NCBI RefSeq assembly: GCF_029909975.1
Contig: NZ_CP094516.1
Location: 4,340,001 to 4,404,000, forward strand
From: Bradyrhizobium sp. ISRA430
GTDB taxonomy: Bacteria; Pseudomonadota; Alphaproteobacteria; Rhizobiales; Xanthobacteraceae
Direction of reading: 5' to 3'
DNA: 64,000 nt
Positions within the stretch are counted from its first letter, which is position 1. The number at the start of each line of letters is the position of its first letter. Below are positions 18,080-26,089 of this stretch, piece after piece. The position numbers were made by a program, and so were the translations under genes. A model generated the notes under the pieces. That model was not told the origin of the DNA, made no database searches, and worked only from the letters and a program-made list of their open reading frames with translations.

Positions 18080-19522
18080 ATGAATGGCTCCCGCTCGAAT
18101 TCCAGCTCCCTCGCGCCGTTGCGAGCCGATACGTTATTCTTAATTCTCCTCGGAATATTTGCTGCGATCGCAGGCGGATTGACGGCAATGGTCGGGGGAG
18201 CGATTCCCCTTGTTCTTTATTCGTTGCCGATTGCCGCGGCGGTGGTTCTCGCCAACTACCGGAATGGCGTCTGGCTGTTGGTGTTACTGTTGCCCTTCGC
18301 GTCAACCTACATGGTTCCGCGTCAGATATTCGGGGTCACGGGACTTAATTCGGAAAACTGCCTGCTCGTACTCACGTTGTTGTCGTTAGGCTTGGCTGCG
18401 CTCTTAAGCCAAGTGGCCGTTCGGTTTCCCCGTCTGCCGCTGGCACTGCTGGTTTATATCGCACTGATTGCTTTTGCTGCCTACCGGGGCTCCGGTTCGG
18501 CAGAGCGCGGAATCACACCTCCAGGCGAAGAGCCTTTAACGTTGAATAGATACCTGCTGGATGGTTTCGCGAAGCCGATGATTATCGTTGTCGTGGCTTG
18601 GCTGGCGGCCGTGGTCTCGCGAAATGGAAATGGGCGACCTCTGATCTGGGCGCTCGCACTTGCCTACGTTGCCTTCTTCGGGCTCATAGTCGGTTACCTC
18701 GTCGTCAACGGTATAAGCCTGCACATTCTCGCATCCGCACGAGAACGCGGTTTTCTCAATTGGACCGGAATGCACGCCAATGAGGTCGGCCTCATGGCGA
18801 ATTTGGGGTTTGCGACCCTGCTTTACACGGCGGCCGCCACCGTCCAACCACTGCCGCGCCTGACGCTCTTTGCATGCGCCGTTGCCGCCGCCACGACAGC
18901 GGCCCTGACCTTTTCTCGAGGCGCTTTTTTCGGCCTTGCCATCATCGTTGGCTATTATCTGTTCAGCCGGCGCCGCGCAGGCCAGTTTGTTCTTGCGCTG
19001 TCGATCATCGTCGGTGTCGCCTTGATATTGCCCGACGCATTCGTCGAACGGGCGACGACGGGGTTCGCCACGGAGGATACTCAAGCAATCACGGCCGGTC
19101 GCCTCGACACAATCTGGCGCCCACTATTGCCAACGTTCTGGGAAGCGCCGATTCTCGGGCATGGCCTCAGTTCGACCCCGTGGGCCACTCCCAATCTCCG
19201 CGGAACCATGCTGCCGGTCGGACACCCCCATAGCGCCTATCTCGGCGTTCTTCTTGATCTGGGGATGGTGGGTGTCCCAGTCGTCGCAGCTTTCTTCTGG
19301 TCGGCTTGGGCCATGTTCAGGTGCCTCGCGAAGAACCATGCCGATCCCCTATGGCGTGGGGTTTTCGAAGGAGGCGCCGTTTGCCTGATATGCCTCGCCG
19401 TCCAGGGATTAACGGATGACCGATTTGTACCGACCTACCCGCAGGCGGCTCTTTGGTTGTGTTACGGGCTCGCCCTCGGCCAAGCCCAGTCAACCTGTTC
19501 GACTGAAAGAACGCATCCATGA
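18080..19522 (+). CDS. O-antigen ligase/polymerase family protein (Wzy-like)
   Basis: A 480-residue membrane protein with about ten or more hydrophobic helices. The periplasmic loop motif GHPHSAYLGVLLDLGMVGVP near the C-terminus is the Wzy_C signature of O-antigen ligases and polymerases. In an exopolysaccharide locus with a flippase and a chain-length protein, the polymerase role is more likely than O-antigen ligation. It overlaps the next glycosyltransferase gene by four bases (ATGA), so the two are translationally coupled. The ribosome site before the ATG is weak. Confidence 0.87.
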   Translation: MNGSRSNSSSLAPLRADTLFLILLGIFAAIAGGLTAMVGGAIPLVLYSLPIAAAVVLANYRNGVWLLVLLLPFASTYMVPRQIFGVTGLNSENCLLVLTLLSLGLAALLSQVAVRFPRLPLALLVYIALIAFAAYRGSGSAERGITPPGEEPLTLNRYLLDGFAKPMIIVVVAWLAAVVSRNGNGRPLIWALALAYVAFFGLIVGYLVVNGISLHILASARERGFLNWTGMHANEVGLMANLGFATLLYTAAATVQPLPRLTLFACAVAAATTAALTFSRGAFFGLAIIVGYYLFSRRRAGQFVLALSIIVGVALILPDAFVERATTGFATEDTQAITAGRLDTIWRPLLPTFWEAPILGHGLSSTPWATPNLRGTMLPVGHPHSAYLGVLLDLGMVGVPVVAAFFWSAWAMFRCLAKNHADPLWRGVFEGGAVCLICLAVQGLTDDRFVPTYPQAALWLCYGLALGQAQSTCSTERTHP

Positions 19523-20643
19523 AGGTATGTTTCGTCGGTCTTGAAAACCTCCCGGTCCTTGCCCCCGAATACAATCACCATGGTATTGGCGGGGAGGAGG
19601 TCCAACAGACGCTACTCGCGAAAGCACTCGCCGCTCGTGGATACCAGGTTTCCATGGTCGTTGGGGATTACGGTCAGTCCGACGCGGCCTCCTGGCACTG
19701 CGTCACCACCTACAAGGCATATCGCGCGGATGCGGGTCTTCCGGTACTTCGTTTTGTTTATCCCCGTTGGACCGCAACTTGGGCGGCGTTGATGCGGGCC
19801 GATGCCGACGTCTACTATACGAGTTGTGCCGGGATGCGTGTCGGCTTGGTCGCGATGTTTTGTCGTCGGCATGGACGCGGTCTCGTCCACCGACTGGCAT
19901 CCGACGTAGATACCGATCCGGAGAAGGTGCTGATACGCTACGCACGGGACAAGAAACTCTACGAATACGGATTAAGGAGGGCTGATAGCGTCCTTTGCCA
20001 ACACGCCGGCCAGCAACGCGCGCTCTTGGAAAATTACGGATTGACGAGCGTGGTCGCTGACATGCTGGTGGATCCGCCGGATCGGCAGCTGGATCGTGAT
20101 CAGCGCGACTTGGAAATTCTTTGGGTCAGCAACCTGCATGGCCTCAAGCGACCCGAGCTCGCGATCGAGTTGGCGCGTCGCATGCCCTCTCGTCATATAC
20201 ACATGGTTGGCGGTCCACAACCGGGTTTCTCTGATCTGTACATTAAGATCGAGTCTGCTGCGAAGAGACTGCCGAACCTGACGTTTTGCGGTCGCGTACC
20301 TTATCACGACGTAGGTGACCTCTATGACCGCGCCAAAATTTTCGTCAATACCTCGGACACGGAGGGTTTTCCCAATTCCTTTCTTCAGTCCTGGCGTCGC
20401 GGCATTCCGGTAATATCATTTTTTGATCCTGATGGACTTATCAAGCGCGAAGGCCTTGGTGCCTCGCCCCAATCCATCGATGAGATGGCTTACATTGCCG
20501 ACTACTTGATTGCCGATGAAACAGAATGGCGAAAGGCGTCCGAGCGATGCAGGAGCTATATGGACCGGATGCACGGCGATCACGTGGTGCTGAAGCCCTA
20601 TGTCGCTGCAATCGAGGAAGCGGTTTGCCGAAGGAAGAAATGA
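19519..20643 (+). CDS. Glycosyltransferase family 4
   Basis: A 374-residue GT-B enzyme. It opens MKVCFVGLENLPVLAPEYN with a GIGGEEVQQTLLAKAL glycine loop. The donor half has ILWVSNLHGLKRPELAIELA and RAKIFVNTSDTEGFPNSFLQ, in which the usual second glutamate of the E-x7-E pair is a glutamine. It is translationally coupled to the polymerase upstream. The same motif block is present as a fossil at 67-141, so this subfamily was once represented at least twice in the locus. Confidence 0.9.
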   Translation: MKVCFVGLENLPVLAPEYNHHGIGGEEVQQTLLAKALAARGYQVSMVVGDYGQSDAASWHCVTTYKAYRADAGLPVLRFVYPRWTATWAALMRADADVYYTSCAGMRVGLVAMFCRRHGRGLVHRLASDVDTDPEKVLIRYARDKKLYEYGLRRADSVLCQHAGQQRALLENYGLTSVVADMLVDPPDRQLDRDQRDLEILWVSNLHGLKRPELAIELARRMPSRHIHMVGGPQPGFSDLYIKIESAAKRLPNLTFCGRVPYHDVGDLYDRAKIFVNTSDTEGFPNSFLQSWRRGIPVISFFDPDGLIKREGLGASPQSIDEMAYIADYLIADETEWRKASERCRSYMDRMHGDHVVLKPYVAAIEEAVCRRKK

Positions 20644-20896
20644 CGCGCGTCGAGCGAACCGGCGTGGCGTAGCGGCGACGCGAGCGAGCCGATGACGCAT
20701 CTGTTGTGTCGGCTGCGTTCGCAACCGGCAACGCTTGCGCGCGATTAGACTCCTGATCGAGGGCGATGTATGCAGGAGAGATGGCATGCATGCGCGTAAT
20801 GCGCGTCAGCGCGTCCATGGCCTCATTTCCTTATGCCCGATGCGCAGGAAGCACGAAAGCCTGCTGGACGAGGCGCACAGAGGGGAGGCGCGTGGC

Positions 20897-22375
20897 ATGA
20901 CGTCAGGGATTCGCCGCAAGGCAGGTTTTCTGGCCGGTGCAGGGCTGCTCGAGTATGCTCTGCAAATGGCGCTGCCGGTCATCCTGGTCCGCTACCTGAC
21001 CAAGCAGGAGTTTGGAGACTACCGCCTGATGTGGTTGGTCGCCACGACAGGGTTGATCCTGTTTCCCCTTTTTCTGCCGCAGTCCCTGTTTTATTTCCTG
21101 CCGCGCGCTGCTCCCGGAACCCGGCCCAAGCTGGTGGGAAATACATTCGTAAGCCTGTTCGCGCTCGGCGGTCTCGCGATCCTCTTGCTTCTGGTGCTGA
21201 TGCCCGTCTTGCCTGGCTCGATCGCGGGCTTGCAGCGCCACTCGCCGCTTGTGCAGATTTTCGCCGGCACCTGGATATTGGCGTCGATTCTCGACGTGCT
21301 GCCGAACGCGGATGGAAGAGCGGAGTGGCAGGCCTGCGCAACGGTCGTCCTTGCGACACTCAGGCTGGCCGCATTGTCTGGTTTGGCAGTCGCGTCCGGC
21401 GATGTGGGCTGGGTTCTGGTGGCCATGTGCGGCGTGGCTATGGTGAAGGTCGGAATAGCGCTCGGCTACGCCCTGTTTGCTGCGCAGGAAACGGGACTCG
21501 GATTCGACGGGGGGCTCGCACGCTTGCAATTGAATTATTCGTTGCCGTTTGCTGTCGCGCAAGGGCTTTTCGCTTTGCGCGTACAGGCCGACCAATGGAT
21601 CGTGGCGGCGAATTTTTCGAACACGGCCTTTGCACTTATCTCGATTGCGTCGATGGTTCTGCTCGTCGGAGGATTGATCCGCCAGCCTCTGAATAATGCT
21701 CTTCTGCCCAATATCAGTTCCTTGCTAGGCGAAGGCAAGCTTGATGACGCCTGCGCGCTGATACAGAAAGGATACCTCGTGCTGGGACTTATGCTGCCCC
21801 CAGTCCTCGGATTGCTGATCTCGACCGCGGACGAGCTCGTGGAAGTTATATATACGCGCGAGTATCTGGGGGCGGTGCCGCTCATGCGGATTTATCTCTT
21901 GGGACAGGTGGCAACCGTCTTCGCGGCGGGCCATTTGCTTCAGGTATTTAGATTCGGCGGGCAGGCTGCAATGATCGGCGCAATATCTCTTGTGGCATCG
22001 ATTGCTTTGAGTATTCTTGGTCTCCAGTTTTTCGGACTTGGCGGCGCGGTAGCAGGAAGCACCACAAGCCTTGTTCTTTTGGAGTGCTGGGCCTTGAACA
22101 AGGTCGCCAAAGCACTGCAAACCAGCATCGCTCAAATGATACGGCTCGATCAGACTTGGAGAGTCATCGTTGTGGTCGCAGTCGGTGTGCTCGTCGTCCA
22201 CGTCCTCTGCTCCGGACTGGACGCATCCGTCTTTCTGCGTCTCTTCGTGAAGTCTTTGGTCTTTGTGATTGCCGTGCTGCTTGGGCTTGCGCTCACGAAC
22301 ATGCATCGGTCGCTCCTATCTTTCCTTCCTGAGCGGGACCAACGGAGGAAGCATGATCCTCTTTCAACTCGCTAG
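20897..22375 (+). CDS. Polysaccharide flippase (Wzx-like, MOP superfamily)
   Basis: A 492-residue membrane protein with about 12 to 14 helices. It starts MTSGIRRKAGFLAGAGLLEY, followed by PVILVRYLTKQEFGDYRLMW, the typical opening of Wzx/RfbX flippases, which move lipid-linked repeat units to the periplasm. The frame stays open upstream, but AGGGGAGG eight bases before the ATG at 20897 decides the start. The 3' end overlaps the FkbM methyltransferase gene by 23 bases. The stretch 20644-20896 before it shows no gene. Confidence 0.87.
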   Translation: MTSGIRRKAGFLAGAGLLEYALQMALPVILVRYLTKQEFGDYRLMWLVATTGLILFPLFLPQSLFYFLPRAAPGTRPKLVGNTFVSLFALGGLAILLLLVLMPVLPGSIAGLQRHSPLVQIFAGTWILASILDVLPNADGRAEWQACATVVLATLRLAALSGLAVASGDVGWVLVAMCGVAMVKVGIALGYALFAAQETGLGFDGGLARLQLNYSLPFAVAQGLFALRVQADQWIVAANFSNTAFALISIASMVLLVGGLIRQPLNNALLPNISSLLGEGKLDDACALIQKGYLVLGLMLPPVLGLLISTADELVEVIYTREYLGAVPLMRIYLLGQVATVFAAGHLLQVFRFGGQAAMIGAISLVASIALSILGLQFFGLGGAVAGSTTSLVLLECWALNKVAKALQTSIAQMIRLDQTWRVIVVVAVGVLVVHVLCSGLDASVFLRLFVKSLVFVIAVLLGLALTNMHRSLLSFLPERDQRRKHDPLSTR

Positions 22376-23171
22376 AAGCATGCAGCGTCACAATATTCGC
22401 GGCGGCAGCTTTCTAATGAGGCAATTAGCCGTATTCGGATTGTTGCGTCGGACTACGCAATATGACCTTGGAGGCGTCAGATTCAGCGTGCCGCTTCATA
22501 AGCTCACCTGGGATAGGAAAGATGTATTTGATTACGAAAGGCGGTTTATCGAAGCATTCCGGCAAGCGATCGCACCACTTGAAAAAGCAACGCTCATTGA
22601 TTGCGGGGCGGATATCGGCACGTTTTCTACGCTTGTCTCCCTCAATTCCAAAATAGCCCGGATCATTGCGTTCGAACCGAATGCCGATGTCACCGATATT
22701 CTCAGAGACAATCTCTCTCGGCTGCCGCTCGCGTCTGAGGTAATCGGAAAGGCGGTCAGTAATTTTGTTGGCCGAGGATACTTAGAAAGACCATTTTATG
22801 ATCCACATGATCACGCTCGTTTCTTGCAGCCGGGAGATGGGCCGATCTCCGTTACCAAAATCGATGCCCTGAATATCCGTGGCGATATCGCCGTTAAAAT
22901 TGACATTGAGGGTGGTGAGCTTGAGGCGCTCCAGGGAGCGAAGGACACGATCGTCGCTGCAAGACGCTGTGTCATAGCATTCGAGGCTCACCCGATGGTC
23001 TCGAAGCGAATCGGCCGCGATCCGGTCGAATGTCTTCGGCTCTTGGCCTCGCTCAGGCCCTTCCGATTTCTGGTCTCCGAAACGGGAACATCGCCTCCTC
23101 TGTCAGAACCTCTCATGCGGCCGGGTCAAACTGAAGTCTGGAACGTGATCGCAACATCTTCCCTAAATTAA
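22353..23171 (+). CDS. FkbM-family methyltransferase
   Basis: A 272-residue SAM-dependent methyltransferase. The SAM-binding motif is TLIDCGADIGTFSTLVSL, followed by IAFEPNADVTDILRDNL and the family signature VKIDIEGGELEALQGA. FkbM-type enzymes O-methylate hydroxyls on sugars or natural products. The ATG at 22353 has GGAGG just upstream and lies inside the end of the flippase gene, so a methyl decoration of the polysaccharide is the natural guess. Confidence 0.85.
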   Translation: MILFQLARSMQRHNIRGGSFLMRQLAVFGLLRRTTQYDLGGVRFSVPLHKLTWDRKDVFDYERRFIEAFRQAIAPLEKATLIDCGADIGTFSTLVSLNSKIARIIAFEPNADVTDILRDNLSRLPLASEVIGKAVSNFVGRGYLERPFYDPHDHARFLQPGDGPISVTKIDALNIRGDIAVKIDIEGGELEALQGAKDTIVAARRCVIAFEAHPMVSKRIGRDPVECLRLLASLRPFRFLVSETGTSPPLSEPLMRPGQTEVWNVIATSSLN

Positions 23172-24089
23172 CCTAGCAAATTGTCGGCCCAAGCGGCTTT
23201 GAAATTTCAAAAAACACTACACCCACTTACTGGCGGCGGTCGAGCGATCCCAGTCCCGCTACAGCCTAATGGTTCCGAATATCGAACAAGAGTTGCTGCA
23301 CGGTTGCGCGCTCGTGTTAGGGCGCCCAAGCAAACTTCCATGGTGATGAAGATGAAGGACAAAGAGGCATAGCGCAGTGTTCACCAGCCCACCGACCTAT
23401 CAGGATGGTGCTTAGCCGATGGAGGGCCGTTCCTCATGCGCTTGGCCCGTTTCATTATAGGCGCCGCAACGTATATTAACGGTCGAATACAAGGTTGCGT
23501 CCAAATGGCGGAAGATAGGGATCGGGGAGAAATGCCACTGCGTATTGCTATGAGGCGTTTGCCATGAGGTGTGGCTGAAGCACGTGACGCTGCTCTGGGC
23601 CAACGGCATGCGTACCATTCCCGATACGGTTGCCGAGCTAGGGCCGGGAGATTCGCTAGGGACCGGACTGGATATTGTGACCCAGCCTCGGGGAACTATG
23701 GCAGAAAACGACCGGGCGGAGGCGGCGAATTCGTGTGCGGTTCTGACGCTTGCTGCCAACCGCCTCCCCCCGGGACGCCGAGACCGTTGCGTTGCGGAAC
23801 ACCAGGGTGTCCCGGCATTGTTCGGACGGCGGGAGATGGACCTGTGGGAAAACTGGGGGCCGCTGTGATGATTTTCCTCAAATTCTGGGAGAACTGATGC
23901 GGCGCTTCGCTGAGCGGACAGACCGCGGGCAATGGGCGCTATTCCCAGAATGCTTGATGACGAGGCCAGAAATCGACAGGTCCACTCTCAAATTGAGATC
24001 GCGCGGGACGGATAGGCAAGTCAATATGAGCTGTCCTTTGTGGAACTTACGAGCGTATAATTGTGGGGAGCCGGGTGACGGAGAGCCGA
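23172..24089. other. Degraded intergenic region
   Basis: These roughly 900 bases lack an intact gene. They contain the short methyltransferase relic at 23563-23679 and several unconvincing short frames on both strands. It looks like decayed coding DNA between the flippase/methyltransferase pair and the GINT1-like gene. Confidence 0.5.
23563..23679 (+). pseudogene. Fragment of a class I SAM-dependent methyltransferase
   Basis: The frame reads [20 protein letters not shown] and then [17 protein letters not shown], which matches the N-terminus and SAM-binding motif I of a methyltransferase family seen in polysaccharide loci. Everything beyond motif I is lost and there is no start or stop that would make a complete protein, so it is a relic. 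Confidence 0.45.
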
Positions 24090-25589
24090 ATGTCCTCAGA
24101 TGGGCGGCCACATGTGGCTGTTGTCGTGCCCCAAAATCGAGCGTGGATCTGGCATCGTAGGCTTATTTCGATACTTCAAGCCAGTTTTGAGGTGGATGTT
24201 TATACGAGCCCACACGCTCCAAGCTATCCGCCCTCCCTGAGATTATGGATGCGCGTCGAGGCCCACCTTGAAGAACTTGACCTCGTCAAGATGACAAGCA
24301 TCTTAGGAAAACCGTGGCCGGACATTGCAAATAGTGCGTACTCACTCATCATAAATCTGTCCGAAGCGCCAATACTGGCCGCGTCAACTCCAATTCTCGA
24401 GCCTCGCTTTGATGAGTCCGCTGATAGTATCAGTCTGTTTGTTTCTTTGCTTAATCGTAAGAGTCCGTACCTGTCGATCTGTCTGGCGCGGAAGGTCGAG
24501 CCAACAGTCGCTTCCTATTTGGCGATAGAAAATCGAGCGGAATTAACTCGAGGGCTTCAGCTCTGCTTTGCGCGCCTTCTGGCACTTACGGAACGAGCGA
24601 TTTATCATTTGTCGAAAGGCACACAGCCCGCCGTACCATCCAGACCAGCGAGTGCCGACCAAACCTTTTCCAAAGTGCTGGTCCTGCGCTTTGCGTTTCG
24701 GTTTTTCTTGGCGAAAGCCCTGGATTTTGTCTTAGGAGGGCTGAAACGGCGCGAGCATTGGTCTGTTGGACTCTTGTGGTCCGATAAGTGGGAAATCCCA
24801 AACGGGATCCCTCTGCATAAGTTTATAACGGTGCTTGACGATCGGCGGCGCTACTACGCTGATCCGTTCGTGTTCAGCAGTGAGGGCCAGAAGTGGCTGT
24901 TTGTCGAGGAGTTTAACTATCAAACCGGTAAGGGTATCATTTCTTGCATGCCGGTATCGACCGGACATAAGCAGACCACTCCTCAACCAACGTTAGTGCG
25001 TCCCTATCACCTATCCTATCCTTTCGTCTTTCGGCACGATGAAGTCATTTACATGCTACCTGAGACGGGGGGTAATCGCACAGTGGAGCTCTACCGAGCT
25101 CGATCGTTTCCATTCGATTGGGTTCTTCACCAAGTTCTTATCCGAGACGTTGATGTGTACGATGCGACGCTATTGCGGCACCAAGAGAGGTGGTGGATAT
25201 TTGCTGCGATTGCACACAGAGATGGTTCGTCGCAAGACGAGCTTGGAATTTTTTACAGCGAACATTTAGAAGGGCCTTGGCGAGCGCACGAACTAAATCC
25301 CGTAAAATCAGATTGTCGATCGTCTCGTCCGGCAGGTCAGTTTGTCATATATGGCGACCGGCTCCTGCGACCTGCACAGGATTGCGAGAGCGGTTACGGG
25401 TCTGCTCTCGTGTGGTTAGAAATCGAAGAGCTTACCACAGACCGATTCAAAGAAAGAGAGATCGCCAGATGGCCAGGAAATGCCGCACTGGCGGATGGCA
25501 TCCATACTGTTAATTTCGACCAAGAGCTTGGCGCAATTGACAGGAGACAAGCTGTTTGGAAATTCCCCTTTTTTTGGTCTTCACGTTAG
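24090..25589 (+). CDS. GINT1-like (glucosamine inositolphosphorylceramide transferase N-terminal-like) protein
   Basis: A protein of about 499 residues. The first 150 residues resemble a formyltransferase/NAD-like domain (HVAVVVPQNRAWIWHRRLIS). The C-terminal 270 residues form a beta-propeller-like region with YYADPFVFSSEGQKWLFVEE, YPFVFRHDEVIYMLPETGG and RPAGQFVIYGDRLLRPAQDC, which bacterial annotations link to plant GINT1. The repeated short acidic strands also recall GH43/GH68-type propellers. Biochemical function in bacteria is unknown; a sugar-transfer or sugar-binding role at the polysaccharide locus is inferred. The start could be ATG at 24090 (GGAG four bases upstream) or GTG at 24063. 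The gene is AT-rich for this genome. Confidence 0.65.
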   Translation: MSSDGRPHVAVVVPQNRAWIWHRRLISILQASFEVDVYTSPHAPSYPPSLRLWMRVEAHLEELDLVKMTSILGKPWPDIANSAYSLIINLSEAPILAASTPILEPRFDESADSISLFVSLLNRKSPYLSICLARKVEPTVASYLAIENRAELTRGLQLCFARLLALTERAIYHLSKGTQPAVPSRPASADQTFSKVLVLRFAFRFFLAKALDFVLGGLKRREHWSVGLLWSDKWEIPNGIPLHKFITVLDDRRRYYADPFVFSSEGQKWLFVEEFNYQTGKGIISCMPVSTGHKQTTPQPTLVRPYHLSYPFVFRHDEVIYMLPETGGNRTVELYRARSFPFDWVLHQVLIRDVDVYDATLLRHQERWWIFAAIAHRDGSSQDELGIFYSEHLEGPWRAHELNPVKSDCRSSRPAGQFVIYGDRLLRPAQDCESGYGSALVWLEIEELTTDRFKEREIARWPGNAALADGIHTVNFDQELGAIDRRQAVWKFPFFWSSR

Positions 25590-26089
25590 GTGACTGAGCA
25601 TCTGGCGCCTATTCTGGCGAGCCAAATGATGTCCCATTCGCGCATGCACGAGCAAAGGACTGCTTGCCCATCAGGCGGCAGAATGGCGAGTGCTAGCTGG
25701 TGCGCGACTGATGAAGCGCCGGCGCCGCTCCGATGACAAGGCTCTAGGCATTCTCGAAGATTGGGTCGGTTCGGCGCAGGCGATCGCCAGCGCCGCCTAG
25801 GCGACAATAACGTCCGGTGTTATCTCAGGTAGATTTGCGGATGTGCCCGCGTCCGCGCCACCCGCTCCCAGCGGGTCAAGGGCATCTCCGCGCCGATCGC
25901 GATCTGCGAATACGCACCGATCTGAGCGTTGTGCTACCAGGCGTTGTTGCCACGACCAGCTAACCGCTCACCGGCGCCTTCTTTATCGCCGGCGGCTAAC
26001 CCCAAAGAGTTGGCCGAGGCCGTCCTGCGAGGATTAGGGTTTGTAGCCGGCAAGGTTTCGCGACCTATCAAGACGGGCCATATATAGCC
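25590..26089. other. 500-base stretch with no supported gene
   Basis: Both strands were read and only short shadow frames were found. No repeat, RNA or mobile-element motif is recognised. The promoter of the repeat-rich protein at 26090 is probably at its right end. Confidence 0.45.
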
